Positions 29,659 through 41,693 of a DNA stretch of 64,000 nt are shown here, piece after piece. Source of the DNA: Rhodovulum kholense (GTDB taxonomy: Bacteria; Pseudomonadota; Alphaproteobacteria; Rhodobacterales; Rhodobacteraceae). Where the stretch lies: NCBI RefSeq assembly GCF_003053725.1, contig NZ_QAYC01000001.1, forward strand, positions 62,001 to 126,000, in the 5' to 3' direction. The notes under the pieces were generated by a model that had not been told where the DNA came from, did not search any database, and worked only from the letters and a program-made list of their open reading frames with translations. Both the position numbers and the translations under genes were made by a program. How positions within the stretch are numbered: the stretch's first letter is position 1; every line of letters begins with the position of its first letter.

Positions 29659-30123
29659 ATGCAGCGCATCACGATCACCATCGAAGACGACCTGCTGGAG
29701 GCGCTCGACGCCTTCATGGACCGGTCTGGCGCGTCGAACCGGTCCGAGGCGCTGCGCGACCTGATCCGCCGGGGGCTCGACCAGGACGCGCCCGAGACCG
29801 CCGAATGCGTGGGCGTCGTGACCTATGCCATGGACCCCGCGCAGCGCGATCTGGGTCGGCTCGTGCCCGAAAGCCGCCAGCAGCATCACGACGCGGCCAT
29901 CGCGGCGCTGTCGGTGCCGCTTGACCATCACGCGGCGGTCGAGGTGGCGGTGATGCGGGGTACGGTGGGCTCGGTCCAGGCCTATGCCAACAGCCTGTTC
30001 CTGCAGCGCGGCGTGCGGCACGGCCAGACCGTTCTGATCCCGGTCCGGACCGAGGTCGAGTTCCACCTGCATGGCGAACGGGCGCATACCCACGATCACC
30101 TGCGGGTGCTGGACCGATTCTGA
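29659..30123 (+). CDS. nikR: NikR-like ribbon-helix-helix regulator with altered metal site
   Basis: 154 residues. The DNA-binding ribbon-helix-helix MQRITITIEDDLLEALD...NRSEALRDLIRRGL is very close to E. coli NikR, and the ACT-like C-terminal domain keeps EVAVMRG and LQRGVRHG. But the four square-planar nickel ligands are all replaced: by ungapped alignment, E. coli His76, His87, His89 and Cys95 read Gln, Ser, Pro and Ala here. A C-terminal extension absent from E. coli NikR carries FHLHGERAHTHDH, a possible new metal site. Start after GGAGGGGCCC. It is divergent from the ABC operon and shares the operator. Confidence 0.9.
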   Translation: MQRITITIEDDLLEALDAFMDRSGASNRSEALRDLIRRGLDQDAPETAECVGVVTYAMDPAQRDLGRLVPESRQQHHDAAIAALSVPLDHHAAVEVAVMRGTVGSVQAYANSLFLQRGVRHGQTVLIPVRTEVEFHLHGERAHTHDHLRVLDRF

Positions 30124-30145
30124 CCCTGTCCGCGAAGGGTCCGGG

Positions 30146-30514
30146 CTAAAGCCTGAGCCGCCGCGCCCGGGCGCCGCCCCGGCGGCATGGGCGGGGCAGG
30201 GCCAGATCCAGCGGCCGGGGCGGCATCGCGCGGATCTGCACCAGCAGGCGGCGGAACTCGTCCAGCGCGGCTGTGGCCGGACCCGGTGCCGCCTGCGCCT
30301 CGGCGGCGCGGGCGGCGGCGGGCAGATCGGCCCGGCCGGGCAGGCTGCCCAGCCATTGCATGAAGCCAAGCTGGCCCAGCTCGCGCGCCCGCGGCCCCGT
30401 CTGGGGGCAGGCGGCAAGCCGCATCAGCACCATCTCCAGCATCGCCGGCAGACCGGCCCCGCCCGGAACCTCGTCACGAAAAACCGGGCCGCGCCGGCCC
30501 CTGATGTCATCCAT
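30146..30514 (-). CDS. Unknown 122-residue protein under a cobalamin riboswitch
   Basis: I do not recognise a family. Seen: a strong ribosome-binding site (AAGGAGAT, 5 bases before ATG), a central helical, Ala/Leu-rich region ([30 protein letters not shown]), and an Arg-rich C-terminal tail (RRGGARARR). No membrane helix and no obvious signal peptide; two or three cysteines. It is the only gene between the riboswitch and the convergent nikR, so it is the riboswitch's sole local target. It might be a cobalt/cobalamin-related accessory protein, but this is guilt by position only. Confidence 0.65.
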   Translation of the reverse strand: MDDIRGRRGPVFRDEVPGGAGLPAMLEMVLMRLAACPQTGPRARELGQLGFMQWLGSLPGRADLPAAARAAEAQAAPGPATAALDEFRRLLVQIRAMPPRPLDLALPRPCRRGGARARRLRL

Positions 30515-30559
30515 CGCGGATCTCCTTGCCGGGGCACCCCGCCCGGGTTCACACGCTTG

Positions 30560-30745
30560 GATGGCAGGTCTCCTGGCTTGCGGGTCATCGCCGCCCCGAC
30601 CCTTCCCGGACCGTTCGGTCCAGTGGCCGTCTCGGGGGGCTCTCCGCCTACAGTTGCGGGGGCAGCCGCGGATTTGCCGGAGGTTCCGGCGGACCGCGTT
30701 CCCTTTTCACCCGCGCGGCCGGCAAGGCCTGCGGGAACCATCGCC
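30560..30745 (-). promoter_or_regulatory. Cobalamin (AdoCbl) riboswitch
   Basis: On the minus strand the conserved elements occur in order: GGTGAAAAGGGAACGCGGT, GCAAATCCGCGGCTGCCCCC with CGCAACTGTA, CCACTG, GGGAAGG, and the B12 box AAGCCAGGAGACCTGCC (30563-30579). It points away from metH and towards the small gene that starts at 30514, whose ribosome-binding site begins about 40 bases after the B12 box, so translational control is likely. Confidence 0.93.
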
Positions 30746-30875
30746 ACAAGCGCTACCCGGCCGGGCGGGCGGCTGTCAATGGCGCAGAATATCGGCCGTG
30801 AATGTGAGCCGGCCTCATAAAGATCCTGACAAACATGAATTGGACAGGCGCGGCCGAAGGCCATATCTGCCGTCC

Positions 30876-34631
<3,756 letters not shown>

Positions 34632-34658
34632 AAACCCGCGCGGAGTGGCGCCTTGCCG

Positions 34659-35108
34659 TCAGGCCCGGTTCAGCACCCGGGCCGTCAGGCTCGACAATGC
34701 CAGCGAGGCCAGCACGCAGAAGGTGAAGAGGTAAAGCCCCCAGGCGGTCTCGACCCGGCCGAGGCCCACCCCTTTCGCGACCACGACATAGATCGCGATC
34801 AGGAACACATCGGCCATCGCGAGCTTGCCCATGACATGGATCGCGGGCAGCAGCCGGGGCGAGGCCAGTCCGTACTGGATCAGCGCCAGCCCCACGGTCT
34901 TGGCGAAGGGGGCGACCAGCGCCAGCAGCGTGACCAGCAGCGCGAGGAAGATGTCGGCCTGCCAAAGCGAGGCAAGCCCCGACAGCACCGAGATTTCCGA
35001 CATCCCGAACAGCGGCAGAAGCCCCGCGCGCAGCAAGGGCGCGGCCCAGGCGATGGGGAAGAGGATCAGCAGGGCCAGATTGGCGAGGCGCAGCAGCCGA
35101 AGGGTCAC
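34659..35108 (-). CDS. Paraquat-inducible protein A (PqiA-like) membrane protein
   Basis: About 149 residues with four membrane helices: LANLALLILFPIAWAAPLL, FLALLVTLLALVAPFAKT, LAMADVFLIAIYVVVAKG and GLYLFTFCVLASLALSSL. This is the single PqiA domain form; no cytosolic zinc-finger Cys motif is present. GTG 35108 avoids overlapping the ATPase gene; ATG 35156 would add 16 residues and overlap it by 38 bases. It follows mlaF and mlaE, so a role in envelope lipid transport is plausible (PqiA family is linked to MCE-type systems), not proven. Confidence 0.85.
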   Translation of the reverse strand: MTLRLLRLANLALLILFPIAWAAPLLRAGLLPLFGMSEISVLSGLASLWQADIFLALLVTLLALVAPFAKTVGLALIQYGLASPRLLPAIHVMGKLAMADVFLIAIYVVVAKGVGLGRVETAWGLYLFTFCVLASLALSSLTARVLNRA

Positions 35109-35118
35109 GGCCGGACCG

Positions 35119-35865
35119 TCACCGCACCGCCTCGATGGGGCCTTCGGCGCGGCCATGGATGAACTGGTCGAGATAGGGATCGCCCGAGTGGTCCATGTCG
35201 GCGACCGGCCCGGTCCACTGGATCACGCCCCCATGCAGCATCGCCACATCGTCGGCAATGGCCCGGACCGAGCTCATGTCATGGGTGATGGTCATGGCGG
35301 TCGCGCCCATCTCGACCACGATCTCGCGGATCAGCTCGTTGATGACGCCCGCCATGATCGGGTCGAGCCCGGTGGTGGGTTCGTCGAAGAAGATGATCTC
35401 GGGGTCGGCGGCGATGGCGCGGGCCAGACCCACGCGTTTCTGCATGCCGCCCGACAGCTCGGCCGGGAAAAGATCGGCGACCTCGGGTTTCAGCCCGACC
35501 CGGCGCAGCTTTTCGATGGCGATCTCGCGGGCCTCGGCCTTGGGCCGCTTGGTGGCGCCGCGCATCAGCCGGAAGGCGACATTCTGCCAGACGGGCAGGG
35601 AATCGAACAGCGCGCCGCCCTGAAAGAGCATCCCGAAGCGGGCCAGGAACGCTTCGCGTTCGGCGCGCGACGCATCCTCGCCCTCGATGAGGATCTGGCC
35701 CGCATCGGGCCGCACCAGCCCGAGGATGCATTTCAGCAGCACCGACTTGCCGGTGCCCGACCCGCCGATGATGACCATGCTCTCGCCCTTCGGGACGGTC
35801 AGGGTCACGCCCCTCAGGACATGGTTCCGGCCGAAGGCCTTGTGGATGTCGCGAAGCTCGATCAT
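35119..35865 (-). CDS. mlaF: Lipid-transport ABC ATPase MlaF-like
   Basis: Cytosolic ATPase of an MCE/Mla-type lipid transporter. 248 residues. Seen: Walker A GGSGTGKS, QGGALFDSLPVWQNVAF (the MlaF/Ttg2A-type Q-loop), signature LSGGMQKRV, Walker B IIFFDEPTTGLDP and His switch ITHDM. Overlaps the end of mlaE by 4 bases. The MlaD and MlaC partners are not in this window. Confidence 0.92.
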   Translation of the reverse strand: MIELRDIHKAFGRNHVLRGVTLTVPKGESMVIIGGSGTGKSVLLKCILGLVRPDAGQILIEGEDASRAEREAFLARFGMLFQGGALFDSLPVWQNVAFRLMRGATKRPKAEAREIAIEKLRRVGLKPEVADLFPAELSGGMQKRVGLARAIAADPEIIFFDEPTTGLDPIMAGVINELIREIVVEMGATAMTITHDMSSVRAIADDVAMLHGGVIQWTGPVADMDHSGDPYLDQFIHGRAEGPIEAVR

Positions 35866-36644
35866 GCGGCGAAGAACAGGGTTGTGAGAATGTAGTTGGC
35901 GGCCAGCACCAGCACCGAGGCTGCGACCACGGCCGATTTCGTGGCGGCCCCCACGCCCTGGGCGCCGCGGCCCGAATTCATGCCGAAATAGCAGCCGACC
36001 AGCGCGATCAGGAAGCCGAAGGCCGCGCCCTTCACCAGACCCGAGGTCACGTCCCAGATTTCCAGGTAATCGGCGGTGTTCCGCAAATAGGCGGCGGCGT
36101 TCAGCCCGAGGCTTTGGGTGCCCACCAGATAGCCGCCGAAGATGCCGATGGAATCGCCGACCGCGACCAGCACCGGCACGGTGACCGTCGCCGCCAGCAC
36201 GCGCGGCACGGTCAGATAGCGCATCGGGTCGGTCGAGAGCGTGACCAGCGCGTCGATCTGTTCGGTGACCTTCATCGTGCCGATCTCGGCCGCGATCGAG
36301 GACGAGACCCGCGCGGCCACCATCAGGCCCGCCATCACCGGACCCAGCTCGCGCGCCATGCCGATGGCGACGATCGAGGGCACGACCTGGCCCGCATTGA
36401 AGCGCGAGCCGCCCTCGTAGATCTGCAGCGCCAGCGCCGCGCCGGTGAAGATGGCGGTCAGCCCGACGACGGGCAGGCTGTTATAGCCGATCACCCAGAC
36501 CGCATGGCCGAATTCTCGGAAATAGAAGGGCGGGCGCACCATCGCGTAAAGCGTCGCCCCGAGGTAGAGCGCGAGGCGCCCGACGGCCGCGAGCCCGCCC
36601 AGCACGGCACGCCCGAGCGCGCCGACGGGGTTCAGCAGGATCAT
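35862..36644 (-). CDS. mlaE: Lipid-transport permease MlaE-like
   Basis: Inner-membrane permease of the Mla/MCE class, 260 residues with five or six helices. Seen: an N-terminal amphipathic helix, VGLTAIFTGAALALQIYEGG, and AAEIGTMKVTEQIDALVTLS with PRVLAA, the conserved MlaE (DUF140) block. Start at 36644 overlaps the alr stop, so alr-mlaE-mlaF-pqiA form one transcriptional unit. Confidence 0.92.
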   Translation of the reverse strand: MILLNPVGALGRAVLGGLAAVGRLALYLGATLYAMVRPPFYFREFGHAVWVIGYNSLPVVGLTAIFTGAALALQIYEGGSRFNAGQVVPSIVAIGMARELGPVMAGLMVAARVSSSIAAEIGTMKVTEQIDALVTLSTDPMRYLTVPRVLAATVTVPVLVAVGDSIGIFGGYLVGTQSLGLNAAAYLRNTADYLEIWDVTSGLVKGAAFGFLIALVGCYFGMNSGRGAQGVGAATKSAVVAASVLVLAANYILTTLFFAA

Positions 36645-37693
36645 GTGCCCGCACCGCCGACATAGCGGCGGGCATAGCGGCGGCCGAGCGCGGTCATGAT
36701 CTCGTAGCCGATGGTCCCGGCGGTATCGGCGACCGCGTCCACCCCCTGTTCGGGGCAAAGCAGGTCAAGCGCGGGCGGGACCGTTCCCAGATGGGTGATG
36801 TCGGCCGTGATGAGGTCCATCGACACCCGTCCCAGGATCGGGCAGGGCGTGCCCTCGAACCAGAGCTGGCCACGATTGGACAGCGCGCGGTGCATGCCGT
36901 CGGCATAGCCCGCGGTGACGGTCGCGACGACGCGCCGTTCGGCGGCCGTGTAGGTGTAGCCGTAGCCGATGCTTTCGCCGGGCTGGACCTCGCGGGTCTG
37001 GATCACCGGGAAGGACAGGCCCACGACCGGCTCGGCCTCGGCGAAGGGCAGCCCGCCATAGACGCCCATGCCCGGGCGGGTGACGTCGAAATGATAGTTG
37101 GGCCCCAGCAGAACGCCGCCCGTCGCCGAAAGCGACCGCGGCACGCCGCAGCCGTCGGTCATCTCGCGGAAGGCGGTCAGCTGCTGCAGGTTCGCGGGGT
37201 GCCCGGGTTCGTCGGCGCAGGCGAGGTGGCTCATGATCAGGACCGGCCCCGCGGCCAGGACGATGTCGCGCACCGCCGCCCATTCGGCCGGTTCAAGACC
37301 CAGCCGGTTCATCCCCGAATCGAGCTGGATGCCGAAGGGACGGCCCGGCAGGCCCTCCATGTGGCGGGTGAGCTGGTCGACCGAGTTCAGCATCGGCACC
37401 AGGTCGAGATCGCCGATCATGTCGGTATCGCCCGGCATATGGCCCGAGAACACGCAGATCTGCGGCCCCGGTCCCAGCGCGTTGCGGATCTGGGCGCCTT
37501 CCTCGGCGGCGGCGACGAAGAAGCGCCGGGCGCCGGCCTGGGCCAGCACGCGGGCGACGCGCTCGCCGCCCAGCCCGTAGCCGTCGGCCTTGACGACCGC
37601 CCCCGTTTCCACGCCCGCCCCGCTTGCGCGGTCGAGCGCCTTCCAGTTGCGCGCGAGCGCGTCGAGATCGATCGTGAGTGTTCCGGTAGCCAT
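36641..37693 (-). CDS. alr: Alanine racemase
   Basis: PLP enzyme making D-alanine for peptidoglycan. 350 residues. Seen: the PLP lysine (residue 35) in VVKADGYGLG, SGMNRLGL, and the catalytic Tyr in SIGYGYTYTA, followed by RVSMDLITAD in the C-terminal beta domain. Start at 37693, about 75 bases after the dnaB stop. Overlaps mlaE by ATGA. Confidence 0.97.
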   Translation of the reverse strand: MATGTLTIDLDALARNWKALDRASGAGVETGAVVKADGYGLGGERVARVLAQAGARRFFVAAAEEGAQIRNALGPGPQICVFSGHMPGDTDMIGDLDLVPMLNSVDQLTRHMEGLPGRPFGIQLDSGMNRLGLEPAEWAAVRDIVLAAGPVLIMSHLACADEPGHPANLQQLTAFREMTDGCGVPRSLSATGGVLLGPNYHFDVTRPGMGVYGGLPFAEAEPVVGLSFPVIQTREVQPGESIGYGYTYTAAERRVVATVTAGYADGMHRALSNRGQLWFEGTPCPILGRVSMDLITADITHLGTVPPALDLLCPEQGVDAVADTAGTIGYEIMTALGRRYARRYVGGAGT

Positions 37694-37770
37694 GGCCGCT
37701 GTTGTGCCACGCGCGCGGGCCGCGTCAAGAGCCGAATGGCCCCGGTTCGGCCCGCCCGCGTCCGGGGCGA

Positions 37771-39267
37771 TCAAAAGCCCTCGACCGCCTGTCCCTGTTG
37801 CCAGGGTTTGACGAGGTTGCCAAAGCGGGTGAAGCGGCCCTCGAAGCTCAGCTCGACCGAGCCGATGGGCCCGTGACGCTGCTTGCCGATGATGACCTCG
37901 GCCTTGCCGTGCAGGCTTTCCATCGCCTCCTGCCAGCGCGCCATGCCTTCGAGGTCATGATCGCTGGGTTTCTCGCGTTCCTTGTAATATTCCTCGCGGA
38001 ACACGAACATCACGACGTCGGCATCCTGCTCGATCGAGCCCGATTCCCGCAGGTCGGACAGCTGCGGCCGCTTGTCCTCGCGGCTTTCGACCTGCCGCGA
38101 CAGCTGCGACAGCGCGACGACGGGAATGTCCAATTCCTTGGCGATGGCCTTCAGGCCCTGGGTGATCTCCGAGACCTCGTTCACCCGGCTGTCCTTGGCG
38201 GTGGCGGGGCGCACGAGCTGGAGATAGTCGACGAACAACGCATCGAGCCCGTGGGTCCGTTTCAGCCGCCGGGCGCGGGCCGCGAGCTGGCTGATCGGCA
38301 GGGCCGGGGTGTCGTCGATGTAAAGCGGGCAGGCCTCGAGCTCCTTGGCGGCATTGACGAAGCGGCGGAACTCGGCCTCGGTCATGTCGCCGCGGCGGAT
38401 CTGTTCGCTGGGCACTTCCGAAGCTTCGGACAGGACCCGGGCGGCGAGCTGCTCGGCGCTCATCTCGAGGCTGTAGAAGCCCACGACGCCGCCATTGACC
38501 GCGCCGACCGACCCGTCGGGCAGGGTGCCGCGCTTGTAGGCGCGGGCGATGTTGAAGGCGATGTTGGTCGCAAGCGAGGTCTTGCCCATCGAGGGCCGCC
38601 CGGCGAGGATCAGAAGGTCCGAGCGGTGCAGCCCGCCGAGCTTCTTGTCGAGATCGGTCAGCCCGGTCGAGACGCCCGCAAGCCCGCCATCCCGCTGATA
38701 GGCAGCGTTGGCGACCTTCACGGCATCGGTGACGGCGCGCAGGAAGGACTGGAAGCCGGTTTCCGACTGGCCCTTCTCGGCCAGCTTGTAGAGCCCCTGT
38801 TCGGCCTCGACGATCTGGGCGGCGGGCTCAGAGGCGATGTCGACCTTGGCCGCCTTGTCCGAAATCTCGGCGCCAAGCTTCATCAGCTCGCGGCGCAGCC
38901 AGAAATCATAGATCATCTGGGCATAGTCGCGCGCCGCGAAGGACGAGATCGCAGCCCCCGCAAGCCGCGCCAGATAGGCCGGCCCCCCCAGTTCGGCCAG
39001 CCCCTCGTCATCCTCGAGGAAGGCTTTCAGCGTGACCGGCGAGGCCAGCTGGTTCTTCTGGATGCGGTTGGCGGCGATCTCGAAGATCCGGGAATGGACC
39101 GGATCGTAGAAATGCTGCGGCTGGACGATGGACGCGATCCGGTCGAAGATATCGTTCGTGGTCAGGATCGCGCCAAGCAATTGCTGCTCGGCCTCGATAT
39201 TGTGAGGCAGGCCGGTCGTGTCGTCGTCTTTTTCGCCTTCGGGGCGAATTGTTCTGACCTGATTCAT
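37771..39267 (-). CDS. dnaB: Replicative DNA helicase DnaB
   Basis: Hexameric helicase at the replication fork. 498 residues. Seen: an N-terminal DnaB domain (PHNIEAEQQLLGAIL), Walker A GRPSMGKT, the catalytic Glu in FYSLEMS, Walker B LFVDYLQL and the Arg finger region ALSQLSRQVE with LSDLRESGSIEQDAD. No intein. Starts at ATG 39267; the upstream region holds DnaA boxes. Confidence 0.98.
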   Translation of the reverse strand: MNQVRTIRPEGEKDDDTTGLPHNIEAEQQLLGAILTTNDIFDRIASIVQPQHFYDPVHSRIFEIAANRIQKNQLASPVTLKAFLEDDEGLAELGGPAYLARLAGAAISSFAARDYAQMIYDFWLRRELMKLGAEISDKAAKVDIASEPAAQIVEAEQGLYKLAEKGQSETGFQSFLRAVTDAVKVANAAYQRDGGLAGVSTGLTDLDKKLGGLHRSDLLILAGRPSMGKTSLATNIAFNIARAYKRGTLPDGSVGAVNGGVVGFYSLEMSAEQLAARVLSEASEVPSEQIRRGDMTEAEFRRFVNAAKELEACPLYIDDTPALPISQLAARARRLKRTHGLDALFVDYLQLVRPATAKDSRVNEVSEITQGLKAIAKELDIPVVALSQLSRQVESREDKRPQLSDLRESGSIEQDADVVMFVFREEYYKEREKPSDHDLEGMARWQEAMESLHGKAEVIIGKQRHGPIGSVELSFEGRFTRFGNLVKPWQQGQAVEGF

Positions 39268-39331
39268 CTTTGCTTCTCTCCCTGCGGCCGGGTTTTAGAC
39301 CCTCGTCCGCGGCCACGGCAATCTTGGTAAA

Positions 39332-39353
39332 CCTGTGGATTGCCTGTGGATAA
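39332..39353 (-). promoter_or_regulatory. DnaA boxes before dnaB
   Basis: On the minus strand TTATCCACA (39353-39345) is a perfect DnaA box, followed 11 bases on by a weaker ATCCACAGG copy, giving an 11-base direct repeat of CCTGTGGAT on the plus strand. They lie about 70-85 bases before the dnaB start, which fits DnaA control of dnaB transcription. Confidence 0.7.
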
Positions 39354-39468
39354 CTTCCCGACCCGAATCTTGCGGGTCAAGGTCGGGTTGCGTCAAGATA
39401 TGGTTTCCAGTCGGGGTCTTTCGCCGGATGGCTGAAGGATTTCCGGCGTCAGACAAGCGGGTTTGCGC

Positions 39469-40149
39469 CTAAACCTCGCGTCGCGCCTCCTGCCAGGCGC
39501 GGGGCGCGGTCAGGAACGACTCGACATCGGCAAGCGTCGCGGCGTCGAAGGCGCCCTGGGCGCGGGCCTCGGCCAGCACGTCCCACCAGGTGCAGAGATG
39601 ATGCAGCTGGATGCCGTGATCGCCCAGCGTCTTTTCGGTCTCGGGGAAGATCCCGTAATAGAAGATCACCGCCGTATGGCCGCAGACCGCGCCGGTGTCG
39701 CGGATCGCGTCGACGAAGCTGATCTTCGAGCCGCCATCGGTCGTCAGGTCCTCGATCAGAAGCACCCGGTCGCCTTCGGACATCACGCCCTCGATCCGGG
39801 CGTTGCGGCCGTAGCCCTTGGGTTTCTTGCGGACATAGGTCATCGGCAGGGCCATCCGCTCGGCCACGAGGGCCGCGAAGGGGATGCCCGCGGTCTCGCC
39901 GCCCGCGATGCAGTCGAAGGCCTCGAAGCCCGCGTCGCGCAGGACGGTGACGGTCAGGAAGTCCATCAGCGTGGCGCGGATCCGCGGGAACGAAATCAGC
40001 TTGCGGCAGTCGATATAGGTGGGCGAGGGCAGGCCGGAGGCAAGCGTGAAGGGCGTTTCGGCGTTGAAATGCACCGCCCCGATCTCCAGCAGCATGCGGG
40101 CGGAGAGGCGGGCGATTTCGGACTTGTCGGGGAAGGCGGTGGGGATCAT
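39469..40149 (-). CDS. pyrE: Orotate phosphoribosyltransferase
   Basis: Pyrimidine synthesis: orotate plus PRPP to OMP. 226 residues. Seen: [18 protein letters not shown], the PRPP-binding motif [13 protein letters not shown], and [14 protein letters not shown] of the flexible catalytic loop. It follows pyrC by about 70 bases, a pyrC-pyrE unit. An A/G-rich C-terminal tail is longer than in E. coli PyrE, normal for alphaproteobacteria. Confidence 0.96.
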   Translation of the reverse strand: MIPTAFPDKSEIARLSARMLLEIGAVHFNAETPFTLASGLPSPTYIDCRKLISFPRIRATLMDFLTVTVLRDAGFEAFDCIAGGETAGIPFAALVAERMALPMTYVRKKPKGYGRNARIEGVMSEGDRVLLIEDLTTDGGSKISFVDAIRDTGAVCGHTAVIFYYGIFPETEKTLGDHGIQLHHLCTWWDVLAEARAQGAFDAATLADVESFLTAPRAWQEARREV

Positions 40150-40222
40150 GGCGCAAGCGTCTCCGTGTCCTGCCGGAGCGGCGCGACCCGCCCCGGCGAT
40201 TTTTCTGCGAAAAATGCGCGGC

Positions 40223-41266
40223 TCACCGCGCGACCCGCCAGTGCAGATCGAAACCCGGATCGAACAGCGTTACCGGCCCGGCCCCGGTCTCGATCCGCGC
40301 GGGATAGGCGACGGGCGCGGCGCCCCGGATCAGGGTGATGCGGTCGTCATTGGGCGGCAGGCCGTAGAAGGCGGGGCCGTTCAGCGAGGTGAAAGCCTCG
40401 AGCCGGTCGAGCGCGCCCGCCCGCTCGAAGACCTCGGCGAGGCAGGACAGCGTGTTGGTGGCCGAAAAGACGCCCGCGCAGCCGCAGGCGCATTCCTTGG
40501 CCGGGTCGGCATGGGGCGCGCTGTCGGTCCCGAGAAAGAAGCGGGCATCGCCTGAAGTCGCGGCCGCGACAAGCGCGTCGCGATGGCGCGCGCGTTTGGC
40601 CACCGGCAGGCAGTAGTAATGCGGCTTGATCCCGCCCACCAGGATATGGTTGCGGGTGATGATCAGGTGATGGGTGGTGATCGTCGCACCAAGCCCCGCC
40701 TCGGCCGAACGCACGTAATCGACCCCGTCCGCGGTCGTGATATGCTCCATCACCACCTTCAGACCCGGGACCGCGCGGCGGATCGGGTCGAGCACCCGGT
40801 CGATGAACACCGCCTCGCGGTCGAAGATGTCGATTTCGGGGTCGACCACCTCGCCATGGACGCAGAGCGGGCAGCCGATCTCGGCCATCCTGTCCAGGAC
40901 CCCGCGCACCTTGTCGAAATCGGTCACGCCCGAGGCCGAATTGGTGGTCGCCCCGGCGGGGTAGAGCTTGACCGCCGTCACCAGCCCTGCCGCATGGGCG
41001 CGGGCCACATCCTCGGGATCGGTCCTTTCGGTGAGGTACAGCGTCATCAGCGGGGCAAAGCGCGCGCCCTCGGGCAGGGCCGCAAGGATCCGGTCGCGAT
41101 AGGCGGCGGCCTCGGCCCCGGTCACCACCGGCGGCACCAGATTGGGCATGACGATGGCGCGGGCGAAGTCGCGGGCGGATTCGGGCAGCACGCCCGCCAG
41201 CATGGCACCGTCGCGCAGATGCAGGTGCCAGTCGTCGGGGCGGCGGATCGTGAGGCTCTGGGTCAT
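40223..41266 (-). CDS. pyrC: Dihydroorotase
   Basis: Zinc amidohydrolase closing carbamoyl-aspartate to dihydroorotate. 347 residues, class II (E. coli-like). Seen: the HxH zinc pair in [10 protein letters not shown], the carboxylated lysine in [13 protein letters not shown], His in CVHGE and MEHITT, and the catalytic Asp in GTDSAPH. Start at 41266; upstream in-frame codons have no ribosome-binding site. Confidence 0.97.
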   Translation of the reverse strand: MTQSLTIRRPDDWHLHLRDGAMLAGVLPESARDFARAIVMPNLVPPVVTGAEAAAYRDRILAALPEGARFAPLMTLYLTERTDPEDVARAHAAGLVTAVKLYPAGATTNSASGVTDFDKVRGVLDRMAEIGCPLCVHGEVVDPEIDIFDREAVFIDRVLDPIRRAVPGLKVVMEHITTADGVDYVRSAEAGLGATITTHHLIITRNHILVGGIKPHYYCLPVAKRARHRDALVAAATSGDARFFLGTDSAPHADPAKECACGCAGVFSATNTLSCLAEVFERAGALDRLEAFTSLNGPAFYGLPPNDDRITLIRGAAPVAYPARIETGAGPVTLFDPGFDLHWRVAR

Positions 41267-41467
41267 GGGGCAGGGCGATACACAATCGCCCGGGCGCTTT
41301 CCAGTACCGATCGCGGTCGGCTTGCGGCCTCGGGGCGCCGCGCGCCGCACCTGAGCCAAGCGCCTGACGCAAGGCGGGGCTTCCCATCCGTCAATGGAAA
41401 AGTCACGGATGCTGTCCTATCTTGGCGGCATGGGAGGGAACGTCTGTACGCGAACAGGAGTTTCCAA

Positions 41468-41674
41468 ATGGCACTCGCGAATACTCATGTGGCGGGCCCG
41501 CGCGGCTCGCTCGTTTCCTCGATCATCGCGGCCATGGTCCGCATCGTCGAGAACCACCCGCGCACCCGTGCGCTGGAAAAGCTTAACGCCATCTCGGACG
41601 AGGATCTGGCGGCCCGGGGGCTGACCCGGCAGGACGTGATCCGCCGGATTTTCAGCGACCGCTTCTACCTCTGA
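41468..41674 (+). CDS. DUF1127 small protein
   Basis: 68 residues with the C-terminal DUF1127 block (LEKLNAISDEDLAARGLTRQ, then DVIRRIFSDRF), an Arg-rich amphipathic helix. In alphaproteobacteria such small proteins are often stress-induced and linked to small RNAs (known from Rhodobacter). No small RNA is visible directly downstream here. The start follows AGGAG by 5 bases. Single-gene unit between divergent pyrC and a convergent gene. Confidence 0.88.
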   Translation: MALANTHVAGPRGSLVSSIIAAMVRIVENHPRTRALEKLNAISDEDLAARGLTRQDVIRRIFSDRFYL

Positions 41675-41693
41675 TCTGCGGCCGGTCGGTCGC

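Noticed and set aside
39268-39468. Replication origin at the DnaA boxes
   Set aside because: Only one strong and one weak box, no AT-rich unwinding region, and the usual alphaproteobacterial origin neighbours are missing.
41468-41693. CcsR-like small RNAs downstream of the DUF1127 gene, as in Rhodobacter sphaeroides
   Set aside because: Only about 20 bases separate the gene from a convergent stop and no C-rich hairpin is present.
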